Origin: Harmonia axyridis
Taxonomy: Eukaryota > Arthropoda > Insecta > Coleoptera > Coccinellidae
Length of the DNA stretch: 64,000 nucleotides
Direction of reading: 5' to 3'
NCBI RefSeq assembly: GCF_914767665.1
Contig: NC_059506.1
Coordinates: forward strand, 23,227,825-23,291,824
Shown here: positions 34,400 through 45,599 of the stretch, piece after piece
Numbering within the stretch: the first letter of the stretch is position 1
Layout: every line of letters starts with the position of its first letter
Made by a program: the position numbers and the translations under genes
The notes under the pieces: model-generated
Told to the model about the DNA's origin: nothing
Database searches by the model: none
What the model saw: the letters and a program-made list of their open reading frames with translations, nothing else

Positions 34400-35395
34400 T
34401 GATTTCATATTTTGCCACCAAAACCGCAGGATATTTTCAGGTTACCTTCGAGAACAAAACACCAATATATCTAAACCTGAATCAAGCTTCGTTAATGATT
34501 AGAATTGAGTAGAACCGCGATCTAATAAAGAAATATGGAGTGATATATCCGCCTAATGGCGTATCGACAGAAATGGAGAACGCTATAACTGGATTATGAC
34601 GTCAAAGCGTCTAAATCAGGAATCGTCAAACCGGACAGATCCATTCAACGTATTTCCAGATAAATCTATTTTTTACGATATCCATTCGATTTTCCATATC
34701 CCGATGAATATTTCCAGAGCAATGAATACATTTTCGTTATCGAGTTGAACTTTTTCCAACAAATTACTTTTCGGATTGGGGAGATTTGTTTGAAGCCAAT
34801 CGCGAGATTCATTTCACGCTGATATTTCTCAATATCTTGAATTATTTATTAGCTTTTTTACTCTGCCTTTTCTTTATACAAATGTAAATAGTGCTGGCAA
34901 GTTGGTATCGAAATATGTTATATCGAAGTGTTATAAAAAAATTTGTGAATAATGTTGAAAGTCAATCAGAGAGAGAGAGAACTTTTAACGGGATTGAACT
35001 CTATATTTTGATGGGCTAACTAGGCTCAAAAATTTAACATGAGAATTCTAAAAATAAAACTAACAGGTGAAAATAAAAATATTCGACCTTGCAAGATCGG
35101 TAACACCTGAGGTGCTCTCGAGTATGGGCAGAGTTTAATGATTGTCTCGGTTATGGGGAAAATGTTTTGATCACATATTTTGATTAGATGATTTTCAATA
35201 TATGTTTTTTATTATGTTTCATTTTTAAAATGACATTTTTAGGCTTGGGGGCAACTATTATTGAAAATTTTTAAATGTCTCTTGCATCGTCTCCTCGAAT
35301 ACAACAGTTACAACAAGGTCGAAGTACGATCATGATGATTATAAAGGTTTAGTGAGTCTACATGATGAAGGATATTCAATATAAATATAAAAAAA
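34400..35395. other. Region without recognised repeats or genes
   Basis: About 1 kb, some of it less AT-rich (34500-34660). No ORF above 60 codons and no splice-supported exon was found. A short GA run (gagagagagaga) is near 34970. Confidence 0.35.
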
Positions 35396-35403
35396 TTGAA
35401 ATC

Positions 35404-35760
35404 CTTGTGTCTATTCCTTCACAATAATATATCTTTATGATATATTTGGTTTATTTTATCTTGGGATATAATTCCAATTCTAAAATGACAAAATTTATAA
35501 TAAACCTAAAGAAAATTCAAAATAACTAAAACTGTACAAATTGAGTTAACGCTTAACAAATTGAATAACAAAATTAACATAAAGTCTTTATGTTAATTTA
35601 GATATTCAATTATGTTAATTCAGATATTCAATTTGTTAACCGTTTATTCAATTTGTACAGTTTTAGTTTTTTTTTTAATTCTTTTGGTTGATTATCAAAT
35701 TTGTCATTTTCAGAATTGAAATTATATTCCAAGACAAAAGTAAACCAAGGAACAGACACA
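35404..35760. mobile_element. Foldback element, ~357 bases
   Basis: cttgtgtctattcc at the left end pairs with ggaacagacacaa at the right. The inner arms (aactaaaactgtacaaattg and caatttgtacagttttagtt) pair around a centre near 35580. The frame 35688-35891 starts inside the right arm and is not a gene. Confidence 0.8.
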
Positions 35761-35804
35761 AATATGTCAATTTTTTATATTTGACCGTTCATTTCATATA
35801 TCCA

Positions 35805-36910
35805 TGGCTGGCGCGAGTAATTTTGGCGTTTGAAGCAAAGAATTTCGGCACCCTGCTGAAAAACATAATAAACAACATGGCACGAAAATAGATTCAAAGC
35901 TCTTGCCATTTTTTATTTCTCTTGCGTTTTCAATATTCGTTTCTTTATAAAGTCTTTTCCACTGAGTTTTTTTTTGACATTTTTCACCTACCTACAATAA
36001 ATTCATAACAATAATACTTCAAGTGCCTGTTTCTGCAGAAAAGTCAAATCGACTAAAACAAAATGTTTGATTGTCTCAGTCTTTACTTGTCGGAAATTCG
36101 TCTTGATGATTAAAAAGTAAAATAACTTATTTCCGCTTTATATATTTATTTTCACAACAATTGTTTCGTCATGATAACATGACTTCGTCAGGTGAGCATG
36201 GTAACTGTTACCATGCTCACCTGACGAAGTCATGTTATCATGACGAAACAATTGTTGTGAAAATAAATAAAGCGGAAATAAGTTATTTTACTTTTTAATC
36301 ATCATTAAAACAAAATGTATGTTTATGTGTCTATTTACTTTATGTTTTTGTCGCTATAGGTATCTTCGACGCCGATGAATAAGGGTAAGTGCTCTATCTG
36401 ATTTTCGCATAAACATAACACTGCGTACGATCGAAAAATGATTACCTATCACTCAACAAGTTTCAAAAGACTGTAGGACATGCAAAGTTTCAGTATTGCT
36501 TCAAAAACTAATTTGGATTACGAACATGTGTTCCGCTGAAAACATTAGGCATTCAATTATAACTAGTTTCGAATGCAAATTTGTAGGAATTTTCCACATG
36601 TTGAATGTACAAACATCGGTTTCCAAAATGGATATCGAAGGTAATGTTGTTTTTCGTCTTTGTTAAATACATAATGACATTATCCCTTTTTCAATGAATA
36701 TAATATAGAATTCTGTTTATATTGGTTAGGCTGACATGTGTTATTCATTATACAGGGCGCTCATTGAAGGATGTTTGGAGATTTTTATTGTAGGAAATGT
36801 TGACAAACGCAGCGGAGCGGAACAAATTCATGCTGTTTTAAGGAATCAAGTATGAAATACGAGAAGGCGGCCACCAAACTGGACCGACTTTCCGCCCCTC
36901 AAATAGAGGC
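35805..36910. mobile_element. Reversed hAT-like element interrupted by a palindrome
   Basis: Begins tggctggcgcgagtaattttggcg, the reverse of the right end of the 7311-8093 family, and ends near ccgcccctcaaatagaggcgc, the reverse of its left part, with the shared cgcagcggagcggaac block. The 200-base palindrome at 36105-36304 lies inside. Confidence 0.7.
36105..36304. repeat. 200-base near-perfect palindrome with hammerhead-like motifs
   Basis: The two arms (centre near 36206, ggtaactgttacc) are identical except for a few bases in a tatat stretch. Each arm read outward contains ctgacga, a gtcatg/catgac stem with a ttat loop, then gaaac, the order of a hammerhead ribozyme core. Outward of this are gttgtgaaaataaataaa and a cttatttccgc-type tail. 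Confidence 0.9.
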
Positions 36911-37719
36911 GCACAATCCATATATCCCCATTTGAAAATAAAAAGTTGTGGGAGTGGAGAGTGAGAAATTTCAAATTAAAAAATGAATAGCGTAACAATG
37001 TTTGAAAATAAAATCGACGGGGAAACTTTCCTCAATAATTCTTGCCATACAACGCTAGTTGCGTTATTTTTTTTGCCACGCTAAATAAAAAGTACATACG
37101 TACATTACAGAAAGAGGTGTGGAAATTGATTATTATTGAAAATAATTATTGTCGGATGTTTTTTTTCCCATGTCACATTGTATAGGTACATCAGACTCTG
37201 AAGGTGAATGTTGGTCCTCGGTCTGATTAGACTAATAATAGATAATACCGCATTCTACCTAATCAACGTAAGGACTGTCGTCTCGAATAGAGATCTTCCT
37301 GCTTCAAGGAATAATTCAGATAACCATGAATATGTATCATTATAATTCAATAACAAAACGTTCGGGTAGCAGTTTGAATATCGATTTCGAACTAGAAACC
37401 CGTCGTTATCCTTTGAGCAGCTATGCTCCTCGTTTCCAAACATGAATTTGCAAGAAGATCAACAATGCGTTTTACCCAAATTGCATAGCTGAGTGGGATA
37501 ACGTTGTTATAATGACGGCTGGCATATCATTAATAATAGTACCCGACAACAACGGAATGAAAAATTGTTCGTTTCATAAAAACTGAACTGGGGGAGAAAT
37601 ATAACACTTTTCTTCTTTCCGATGTTTTCCAAACTTTTCAGTTGTTTTGTTACTTATGATGCGGATTACTTTTCGCTGATGTGAAATTATATTCGTAGGA
37701 AATACAAGATGGGAGTATA

Positions 37720-38380
37720 CAGGGTTAGAACTATTTAGAGGGGCACTACACGGATATCGAAAATACAGGGTGGCTTAAATTACAAAAAAGTTGAGTTATT
37801 TGGGAATCTTGAATTTTAGTTTTTTCTGTATAACTCATTTAATTCTGGAGATAACTTCATCAATTCGGTTTGTAGCCATTATCCAATGATTCTAATGTTG
37901 TTGTCAGATTTTTTTTTTATTTGTTCAAGAGACGCGATAGTCGAATTTTTTCTTATGGACGTCATATTGGTTCTCCTTATGAGGAGATAAAGAAAAAAAA
38001 TCACAAATTCACCAATGTATAACACTCGACAAAAATATCGAAGCTATCTACGCAAATTTGAACTTGCTTTTTATTTTTTTGTTTGAGTAGTAGGCTGGTG
38101 CCAGAATAACCAAATAACTTGTTACTTCGTTCAGTTGTTATGTGAAACCATCACTTGATTTTTGTGAAAACCTAAATCCTGTTTGATAAGTAACATCTTA
38201 TTAATAACATAATCATGCTGATACCAACACTCTACATAGCATAAAACTGGCAATGTCTGTAGAATTGTTCCACATAATTTAAAAAACTCAATTACTATTA
38301 TTATATTATTATGATAAATGATTTACGTAGTAGATTAGTGCCGGAATTGTCAAATGACTTTGCTGACAGTTGTTATGTGA
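37720..38380. mobile_element. GGTTAGAACTA-family repeat, incomplete
   Basis: Starts agggttagaactatttagag and shares gatatcgaaaatacagggtgg with the foldbacks at 8357 and 21777. The right end is not clear. It abuts the target site of the hAT element at 38397. Confidence 0.55.
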
Positions 38381-39943
38381 AACCATCACTTGAGTGCAGG
38401 GCCGGATTAAACTCTTTTCCGCCCCTAGGCCAAAAACAATTTGCCGCCCCTATGAGTAAAGAGAATTTTAAAAATTCAAATTTTTTAAATACGTGATTTT
38501 CGCAGAAGTTGATAAAGACAATTTTCTATCTGGAAATAAAACAATCTAATGTTTCAGAGTTATATTTCATAGTAAAAAATTACAGCTTTCATAATCAAAC
38601 TAATAATGGTTTTCTTCTTGCCTTCTTTTCCGCAAATTGTTGCAACACAGCTTCGAAGTCTAATTTTTTCAACAATTCAGCTTCAATGCACAAAACGGCC
38701 AGAGAATTCAAACGCTCTTGAGACATGCTAAATCGCAAATAGGATAAAATTCGCTTCAATGCTGAAAACGACCTCTCTGCTGAACAGTTCGTTGCAAAAG
38801 TGCATAAAAACATTCTAATTGTAATATCGATGTAGGGAAACACTTGCACTAAGCTTTTATCACTTCTAATGAAGGTACTCATCTCGTGTAGAGTTTTTGG
38901 AGGTTGTTCTAACTGTGCTAAGTAGGATTTGAAGTGCAAACATTCATCGTGGAGTTTTTCATCTGAATCCTGAGGAAAACTAGAGATGAGATTAGTAACC
39001 GCTACTCCTAATTCTTCAGAACTAATCGATTGCAGTTTTAATAAAAAGGAGAATTTCGCAGCAAAACCCTTGTAGCAATTTTTACGTTGATTCAATTCTC
39101 TTATTAGATAGTCAATTATAACAAGATAAACCCCTACTCTGAAGTTTTCCCTCCCACTCAAAGCAGTATGTCCCACTCGAGTTTCATCAGCAGGAACAGT
39201 TCTTGTTGTGGCTCTTCTTTCTTCACTTCGATATTTCTCAAATCCAGAATTGATCTTCGCTCTCTCCTCAAATCGATCAAATTGATCTCTTAATCCTAAG
39301 ATATAATCAACCAATGACTCATAATACAAAACTACTTCATCTATACCAATGCCAACTTTCTGTATTGCTTCGCTCACTTTATCAAATCTTTCCAAAACTG
39401 GACTCCATACAGCGAACATTATTGCGGTTTCCAGAGATGTTAGCTTGATTTTCAATCCTTTTGCTTCACTCCCAGTCTTAGACCTGTCCCGCTCATCAAT
39501 TTCACTCAAAGCTGCGACAACTTCTTTCCAATTTTGGTTCATGCTGTTGCAAGCTTCATATCTCGCCGACCAGCGAGTTGTAGATAATCGTTTCACTGAA
39601 GGGCCAGTCAGATGTTTCATTAGTATCCCCCAGCGAGCAGTCGAGATTGAGAAGAAAACGTAAATATCCTGAAGAAGTGAGAAAAAATTCCGAGATGCCT
39701 TACACGATCCAGCAGCGTGTTCTCCGACGAGGTTCAGCGAATGAGCCGCGCATGGGATCCAATATGCCAAAGGAGAGATTTCTTTTATTTTTGCTTGCAG
39801 TCCATTATATATACCTGACATATTTGCCGCATTGTCATAGGATTGACCTCTACAATTCGCAAAATTGAAATTATGCTCCTCCATCATCTTAATAACAGCG
39901 TTATAAAGGTCTTCAGCCTTGTGTCCCGGATTTGGTATAAATC

Positions 39944-40560
39944 CTGTGAGTAAAATTACCTAAGTTAGTACCAAATTATTCAATGAGCTCATAAAGATAA
40001 CTATTTTTCACCCTAGTAAATATCAGTAATTATGTGTGAGTAGAATACTAGATTTTATCCACGACTTCCTGGGTAAAATTCGAATTAATCTGCATTTTCA
40101 AAAATTAGAGTAGTTTCCAAAGCGATGACAACATTTTCTGCGTTCGCACTGAAAATTGCAAGCTCAAAATGAAGTTCAAAATTTTCACGTGACATCGATT
40201 CCATCAGTAGCCTTTTTTTTTACCGCGCTGATAGCTTGGTGGTTGATCTTACTGTCAGTCAGTCTATCACGATGCTGATAAGTTATTCACTGCTATAATT
40301 CATATGTGCATATTATAGAATAGTCGTGGACAAGAACAATTACATTGCATAAATCAATTCAAATTTTCAATTTTATGTCAAAATTATTATAATATGTAAT
40401 GAATTTGTTATTTCAAACGTTTCGATCATTAATCGCTCTTACTAATAAACTGGAATTGATAAAATAGCTACACTTAAAAACATTTTTTGAAAGTAACATC
40501 ATTTCAGTATTGGTAAATGAGAAAACATTAAGAAAAAAATACAACTTTTCTCAATCTTAC
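39944..40560 (-). other. Intron of the hAT transposase gene
   Basis: On the minus strand it begins GTAAGATTG and ends TTTTACTCACAG. The joined frame gives PVERF-stop-GFIPNPGHK, where family members have Leu at the stop, so the splice boundary is right and the stop is a point change. Confidence 0.8.
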
Positions 40561-40969
40561 CTTAAAATCTTTCCACTGGTTTTCATTCTTCTTTATTATA
40601 GCGAGTAATAAAAGCCAGTTGATCGGTATGCGTTATATCTGGTGTGGAGTCTACGCTTATTGAATAGTATTTGGCTTCTGTAACTTCCTGATCAATTGAT
40701 TTTAGAACTTCTGTAGCCATAATTTGGATAATTTCTTCACAAATCGATGATGACAAGTAAGAGACGTTCCCTCTGCCTTGATTTCCGTGCTTTTCAATGT
40801 GATCAGCAAGAAAAGGGTCAAATTCAGCTAGAAATTCTAATAGCATCATATAATTGCCATTATGTAGACTACCAAATACTTCCGTCGAACCCCTGAATGA
40901 AAGTCCTCTTGATGCCAATGCCTTGATCGCTGCAACAACTCTCTTTAAAACTTCTCTCCAGTACTGTAC

Positions 40970-43900
40970 CATAGTATAAAGAAGGATAGTAAGACAGTCC
41001 TAATGTTAAAGCGATTTGAAGCGATTTCGAGAGCCATCTGGTGTTCACGTTGTAATACTGCAATAAAAATGGTCTGTAAAGTGGCGACCTCCAAAAAAAA
41101 TGCAGTTATTTTAAGGAACTAATACTTTTCTGCCGGTACAAGAAGATAGGAATGAAGTTTTCTATATTTTCGTATATCTACAGAACTGTAATCAACTCGA
41201 ACAGACGTTATTGTAGACTTAACAATATGAAAGAAGACCGAGACAGTGGCGTGTATAGTCCATGTTATTGATTTCTTGATAAATAACGCTGTTGCTTTGT
41301 GTTCAGAATTTTTGTACAATGGCTGTAGCGAATGGTCATTTCGAAATGTTCCTTCCAAGGTGAATTTCATTGATTTCATAAAGAGTTGACTATTTTTTCA
41401 ATAAGGTTATTGTGCATTTCTGAAGAAAGATCCAATTTTCAGTGGGTTTTGCCATAGTATGGTTTTGCTTGCACAATAACCATTAATAATAATTTGTAGA
41501 ATAAACAGACATTATGTCTCAGCTAAATTTTTCAATTTAAAATAATTCAGCTATTGGGGAATAAATAATAAAATAGTCTTTTCAAAATTCGTAGGTATTT
41601 ATTATTTCGATAGAATATAGTTTGCAGGTATGGTAGGTAGTTAAATGAATGTTTATTCATGAAAAGAAAGTTTGACTAACTCACCCTTCGGGCTCGAGGG
41701 TTAATTTCTTCGAATGAATAAACATGTATAACTCACGTAATGTATACAAAATTTTACCCCATTTGATGGGGATTCAAATGAACAGTTTCCAGAAATAACT
41801 ATGAAATGAGATGAAAGGTACCGCTCCAATTTGTGATTGCTACGACACTGGGTATTGGATTGTTAGCAATTGTCATAAAAAATATGATAGTCTTGGAGGA
41901 ATTCAGTGGTGAATTAACTTTATTTTTAAATTACTGAATGGATTAACGTCATTTTACCCTTGTTGCTGTGGATTGAATGATGTCGTTTTATGCGTCAAAA
42001 TGGTATAAAAAATGAAATAATCCTTGAACAATCTATATTCTCACATGTTTCCTATGCATTACTCTGTGTGGCTAAATGGATACTTATTATTTCATTGATC
42101 TTCACTACGAAAACTTTTTGAAACTCTCGAAAAATACCTCAGCCAGGTTGTTGAGCCGTGTTTATGCAGCTAACTTGCTAAGTTGAAAACAACCTACTTT
42201 GTGGAGCTAAATAATTTATTTGATACTCTGAATATTTTCATCTGAACTTTGCAATCCTATGTATATAAAGCGATACCAATCTAATAATTCTGCCGATTTT
42301 CATTCAACAATAATGAATTAGGTCGCAATCATTGAATAGGGGTTCCGGAAGGCTGATTCATAAGCAGATCAAAGATTACATCTCTTTAATCTTTGAACCA
42401 GATGTTGGCGATAATATTTATGTAGCTATTTTTCAGAACAAATTGATTCAGCTTTTCTCTCATTTCTTCTGCATCCTTCACGAATGATGATGCAACACTA
42501 AAATTATTTTTCTGCTGCATATTCTGCGAGTTAATTTGTTGGGTCAAGAAATGTTTAGATCATTCCGAACGTGAAAATTGGTCATTTTGATTTTTCAATT
42601 ATGCTGAAGAATTGTCAGCTTCACATTATTTGTTGATTGCCTGGTTTTCATTTGGCTGGAAATATATTTGCAATATTTAAATATTTGTGTTCGTAATAAT
42701 AACTCCAAAATATATTGTCTATGTTTCTCGCATATCATATTTGTTGCGAACCATTCCGGTAAATGGGTCTTTATATTTTTCACAAGGTTCCTTTTCAAAT
42801 TTGACATTAATTTATGATTCAAATGTTTTCCTATATCTCTACTGAAACAATCTAGAGCCCTTCTTGTGAATTCTCGTAATAACGATGTTGGAGTTCTTAA
42901 ACCGGTTTCATACTTCAAATCATAATTTTTGAAAAAAATTAAAATCTCTCCTTCATTATCGAAATCCTTATCAGCTTCCAAACTGGTTTTACAGTCTTCA
43001 CATTCGAAACGATCCAAACATTTTTTTACCAAATAACCGGCAAAATATATAACAGAACATTTTTCTAATGTTGCACTATCATTCAATTGGACCACAGAAC
43101 CATCAGACGAACTGCTGGATGAATCCGTATCTGAAGATGAGGAGGATTCTTCGACCACATTCAATAAAGCAAGGGCTTCATTGCCATCTGTTAGTAAAAA
43201 ATTATCGTCATCATCTGGTTGTCCACCAGCATTGGCACTTCTAGGTGGCCTCATAAAATTTGTGACAATACTGATTTTGAAAGACGATCTAAAAGTTCGC
43301 ACAGTAGGATTTCTGTTATATCCTCCTCTCTGACGATATACAGAAAATTGATTTTCAAGTGGATCTTGAATCAGCCTTCCTGTAAACAAGAATTTGTAAC
43401 CTTCATTTTTCTCATTAGTTGCAAATTGCTTTACCGCATTTATGGTTAAGAGAAAACCGTCGTAACAATCAGGTCTGGTTAATTTGTCCTTTTTCCCAAC
43501 TTTATACAGATTTTCCAAGACCTCGTAACCTTCATTTATGGCTGCTAAAACCTCAGGATTGGTATCGCTCAATACACGATTGCAAGGTTTTGTGGAATGC
43601 AAACGTGTGCTATTCAAAGCATCGAATAAATTATCCATAGTTTTCACAAAGTGAGCAGTATTTTCAGCCGTAGGTGAGACAAGTTCACCTGTCCTGGAAG
43701 ATGTCATAAGGGCAGCATAAACACTATGGCTCAACAACTGGGTTGCTAACTTAACGTTCATTTTTTGAAATGAGTTAGGGTTGAGATGTTTATCTGTGAG
43801 TTTCAACAAGGCTTTTCCGGTTGAGCTTTTTTTATCAATATCATACACTTGTTTTATATCTGAGAAGCAAATATATTTTTCATTCAATATCAAATTAGTG

Positions 43901-45599
43901 TTAATGAAATTATTTCTTACTGACTTAATGAGATGAGGGATATCAAAAAATGCGAAATATTTTCTTTCATTTAAATGGAAGTATGGTTTCGTTTTTTCAA
44001 CTCCCAATTGTTTAAACATTTTTTTGTTTGTACTTGACAAATCGCAAACTATGCCTATCGTGTCTAGTTTTGATCCACGAAGTTTTTCCAAAGCCTTCTT
44101 AATGATGAGCAATAAGGATTCGCATGACACCCCATCATCCGATACAAAAAATGCAATAGGAATTTTCCATGTGCTGTATATTCCCCTTATCATCAATACA
44201 AGAGCCTGGCTTGCAGGAGAAGATTTTCTACCGAATTCTCCCAGATCTTCAAAACCTTCTATCATGTCCGTGTGTTTATTATAATCTATATTCCTCTTTA
44301 TGCTCATTTCATCGAACATGAGAATACATTTTTTTTCACGAGGCATCATGGAATCTGCCTTCAATGACAATTGTAAAAAATTTTTTTTATTGAACCCAGG
44401 TTTGCAATTGAAATTATTTATCCATGATTTCAGAGTTGAAATCCCTGGTAAATTAATTCCTTTTTGCCGTAAATATCTATAAGTTTTAGGGCCCCTATAA
44501 AAGAGGGATAAGGCATCCCGTATCTCGCTTGCTTGCCATGGGGATTTCGCCCTATGACGTACCTGCATATTTATTAAAGATTTTGCGAAACCGGTTATAG
44601 ATGCTTCTCCAAATGTTTTTGTATGATGTTCAGCATTCATAATTTTCTTTTTAGCATTTCTCAATTGCACCTTCGTGTTATTGAGTTTTTTCCTGCTGTT
44701 CTCCAATTCAAGTCTCAGCCGTTTGTTCTCCTCTTCCAATGAACGATTTTTCTTTTCACTTCCAATTGACTTCGTTGGAAGATTTTTTTTAATGATGTTT
44801 TTCAAAACACCATCCTAATACCAAATTTCATCCAAATCATTATGGGCGTTTTGGATATACGCAAAATGTATGAAATTGTGCCATATTATATATTATGTTT
44901 ATGTAAATATAACGAAAACTCAGCATACCAATCGGTTTTATTTATTTATTTTCCTTATAACAACATGAAAGTCAAATGTACATGTAAGTTACAAATGTAT
45001 GGAAATATTTCATTTTTCATAAAATTTCCAAAGAGCCCACACATGACATATATTTACATTTGAAAGTTTGGTAGTTTGCAGCCAAAGGGTTGTAGGAAAA
45101 AAACATTTTATTATCAAAAACTGGAGAAAATTAATAATCGATTAACGGGTTTACGCATTTTTATTCTCAGTTATTGGTTGAAGAAAATGAATTTTATTCC
45201 AGACTAACGCCGAAACAAAGTATATACAATATACATACATGCGAATAATACCAGAATTGAGAAAACAATCAATCATTAATTTTTCGATATAATCACGTTC
45301 GAAAAAACTTGAAGAGGCGATTCAAATCCGCCCAACTTTAGTATCCGCCACTGGTTTAGATTCCAGGGTAGATTTAAAATACAGCGACATCTATATCTAT
45401 TGGGTCAGCACCATCTGTTATCGAGGTACGTCTTGTCCGAAACCTAAGTATGTACCAGAATTAAGCTACGACATGCTTCGTCCTGAAATAAGCTAAGACG
45501 TGCACTGGATGGCAAATCCCCAGCGACATCTATTGGTGCACTCCACGCCGTCAAATTTTAACCCCGTATGGTTGGATTACTATCCTTCTTTATACTATG
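40970..45599 (-). mobile_element. P-superfamily (THAP9-like) transposon inserted in the hAT gene
   Basis: Perfect 23-base terminal inverted repeats lie at 40970-40992 and 45577-45599, starting catagtataaagaagg. The 7 bases ACTGTAC are duplicated at 40963-40969 and 45600-45606. The element is 4630 bases with one long gene on the minus strand. About 1.6 kb of non-coding DNA lies on the 3' side and about 0.8 kb on the 5' side. The identical ends and uninterrupted ORF suggest recent arrival. Confidence 0.95.
42595..44805 (-). CDS. P-element-type transposase (THAP9-like), 736 codons, uninterrupted
   Basis: GTP-dependent cut-and-paste transposase family. The N-terminus is Lys-rich, with a leucine-zipper-like coiled coil at about residues 20-60. 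Then come the transposase core blocks: KKCILMFDEMSIK (about 158-170, likely catalytic Asp), GIVCDLSSTNKKMFKQLG (about 254-271), FFDIPHLIKSVRNNF (about 286-300) and DPLENQFSVYRQRGGYNRNPTVRTFR (about 485-510, likely catalytic Glu). An acidic/Ser-rich linker (SSSSSDTDSSSSSSDG) follows, then a C-terminal part with a CxxC (CEDCK). There is no THAP zinc finger in this ORF. Family members carry it at the N-terminus, so it would have to be encoded in an upstream exon between 44806 and 45599, which I could not identify; or it is lost. No stop or frameshift in the ORF. The host gene interrupted is the hAT transposase. Confidence 0.92.
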   Translation of the reverse strand: MKNIIKKNLPTKSIGSEKKNRSLEEENKRLRLELENSRKKLNNTKVQLRNAKKKIMNAEHHTKTFGEASITGFAKSLINMQVRHRAKSPWQASEIRDALSLFYRGPKTYRYLRQKGINLPGISTLKSWINNFNCKPGFNKKNFLQLSLKADSMMPREKKCILMFDEMSIKRNIDYNKHTDMIEGFEDLGEFGRKSSPASQALVLMIRGIYSTWKIPIAFFVSDDGVSCESLLLIIKKALEKLRGSKLDTIGIVCDLSSTNKKMFKQLGVEKTKPYFHLNERKYFAFFDIPHLIKSVRNNFINTNLILNEKYICFSDIKQVYDIDKKSSTGKALLKLTDKHLNPNSFQKMNVKLATQLLSHSVYAALMTSSRTGELVSPTAENTAHFVKTMDNLFDALNSTRLHSTKPCNRVLSDTNPEVLAAINEGYEVLENLYKVGKKDKLTRPDCYDGFLLTINAVKQFATNEKNEGYKFLFTGRLIQDPLENQFSVYRQRGGYNRNPTVRTFRSSFKISIVTNFMRPPRSANAGGQPDDDDNFLLTDGNEALALLNVVEESSSSSDTDSSSSSSDGSVVQLNDSATLEKCSVIYFAGYLVKKCLDRFECEDCKTSLEADKDFDNEGEILIFFKNYDLKYETGLRTPTSLLREFTRRALDCFSRDIGKHLNHKLMSNLKRNLVKNIKTHLPEWFATNMICEKHRQYILELLLRTQIFKYCKYISSQMKTRQSTNNVKLTILQHN

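Noticed and set aside
43219..44482. Several plus-strand ORFs opposite the P transposase
   Set aside because: Shadows of the 736-codon minus-strand gene.
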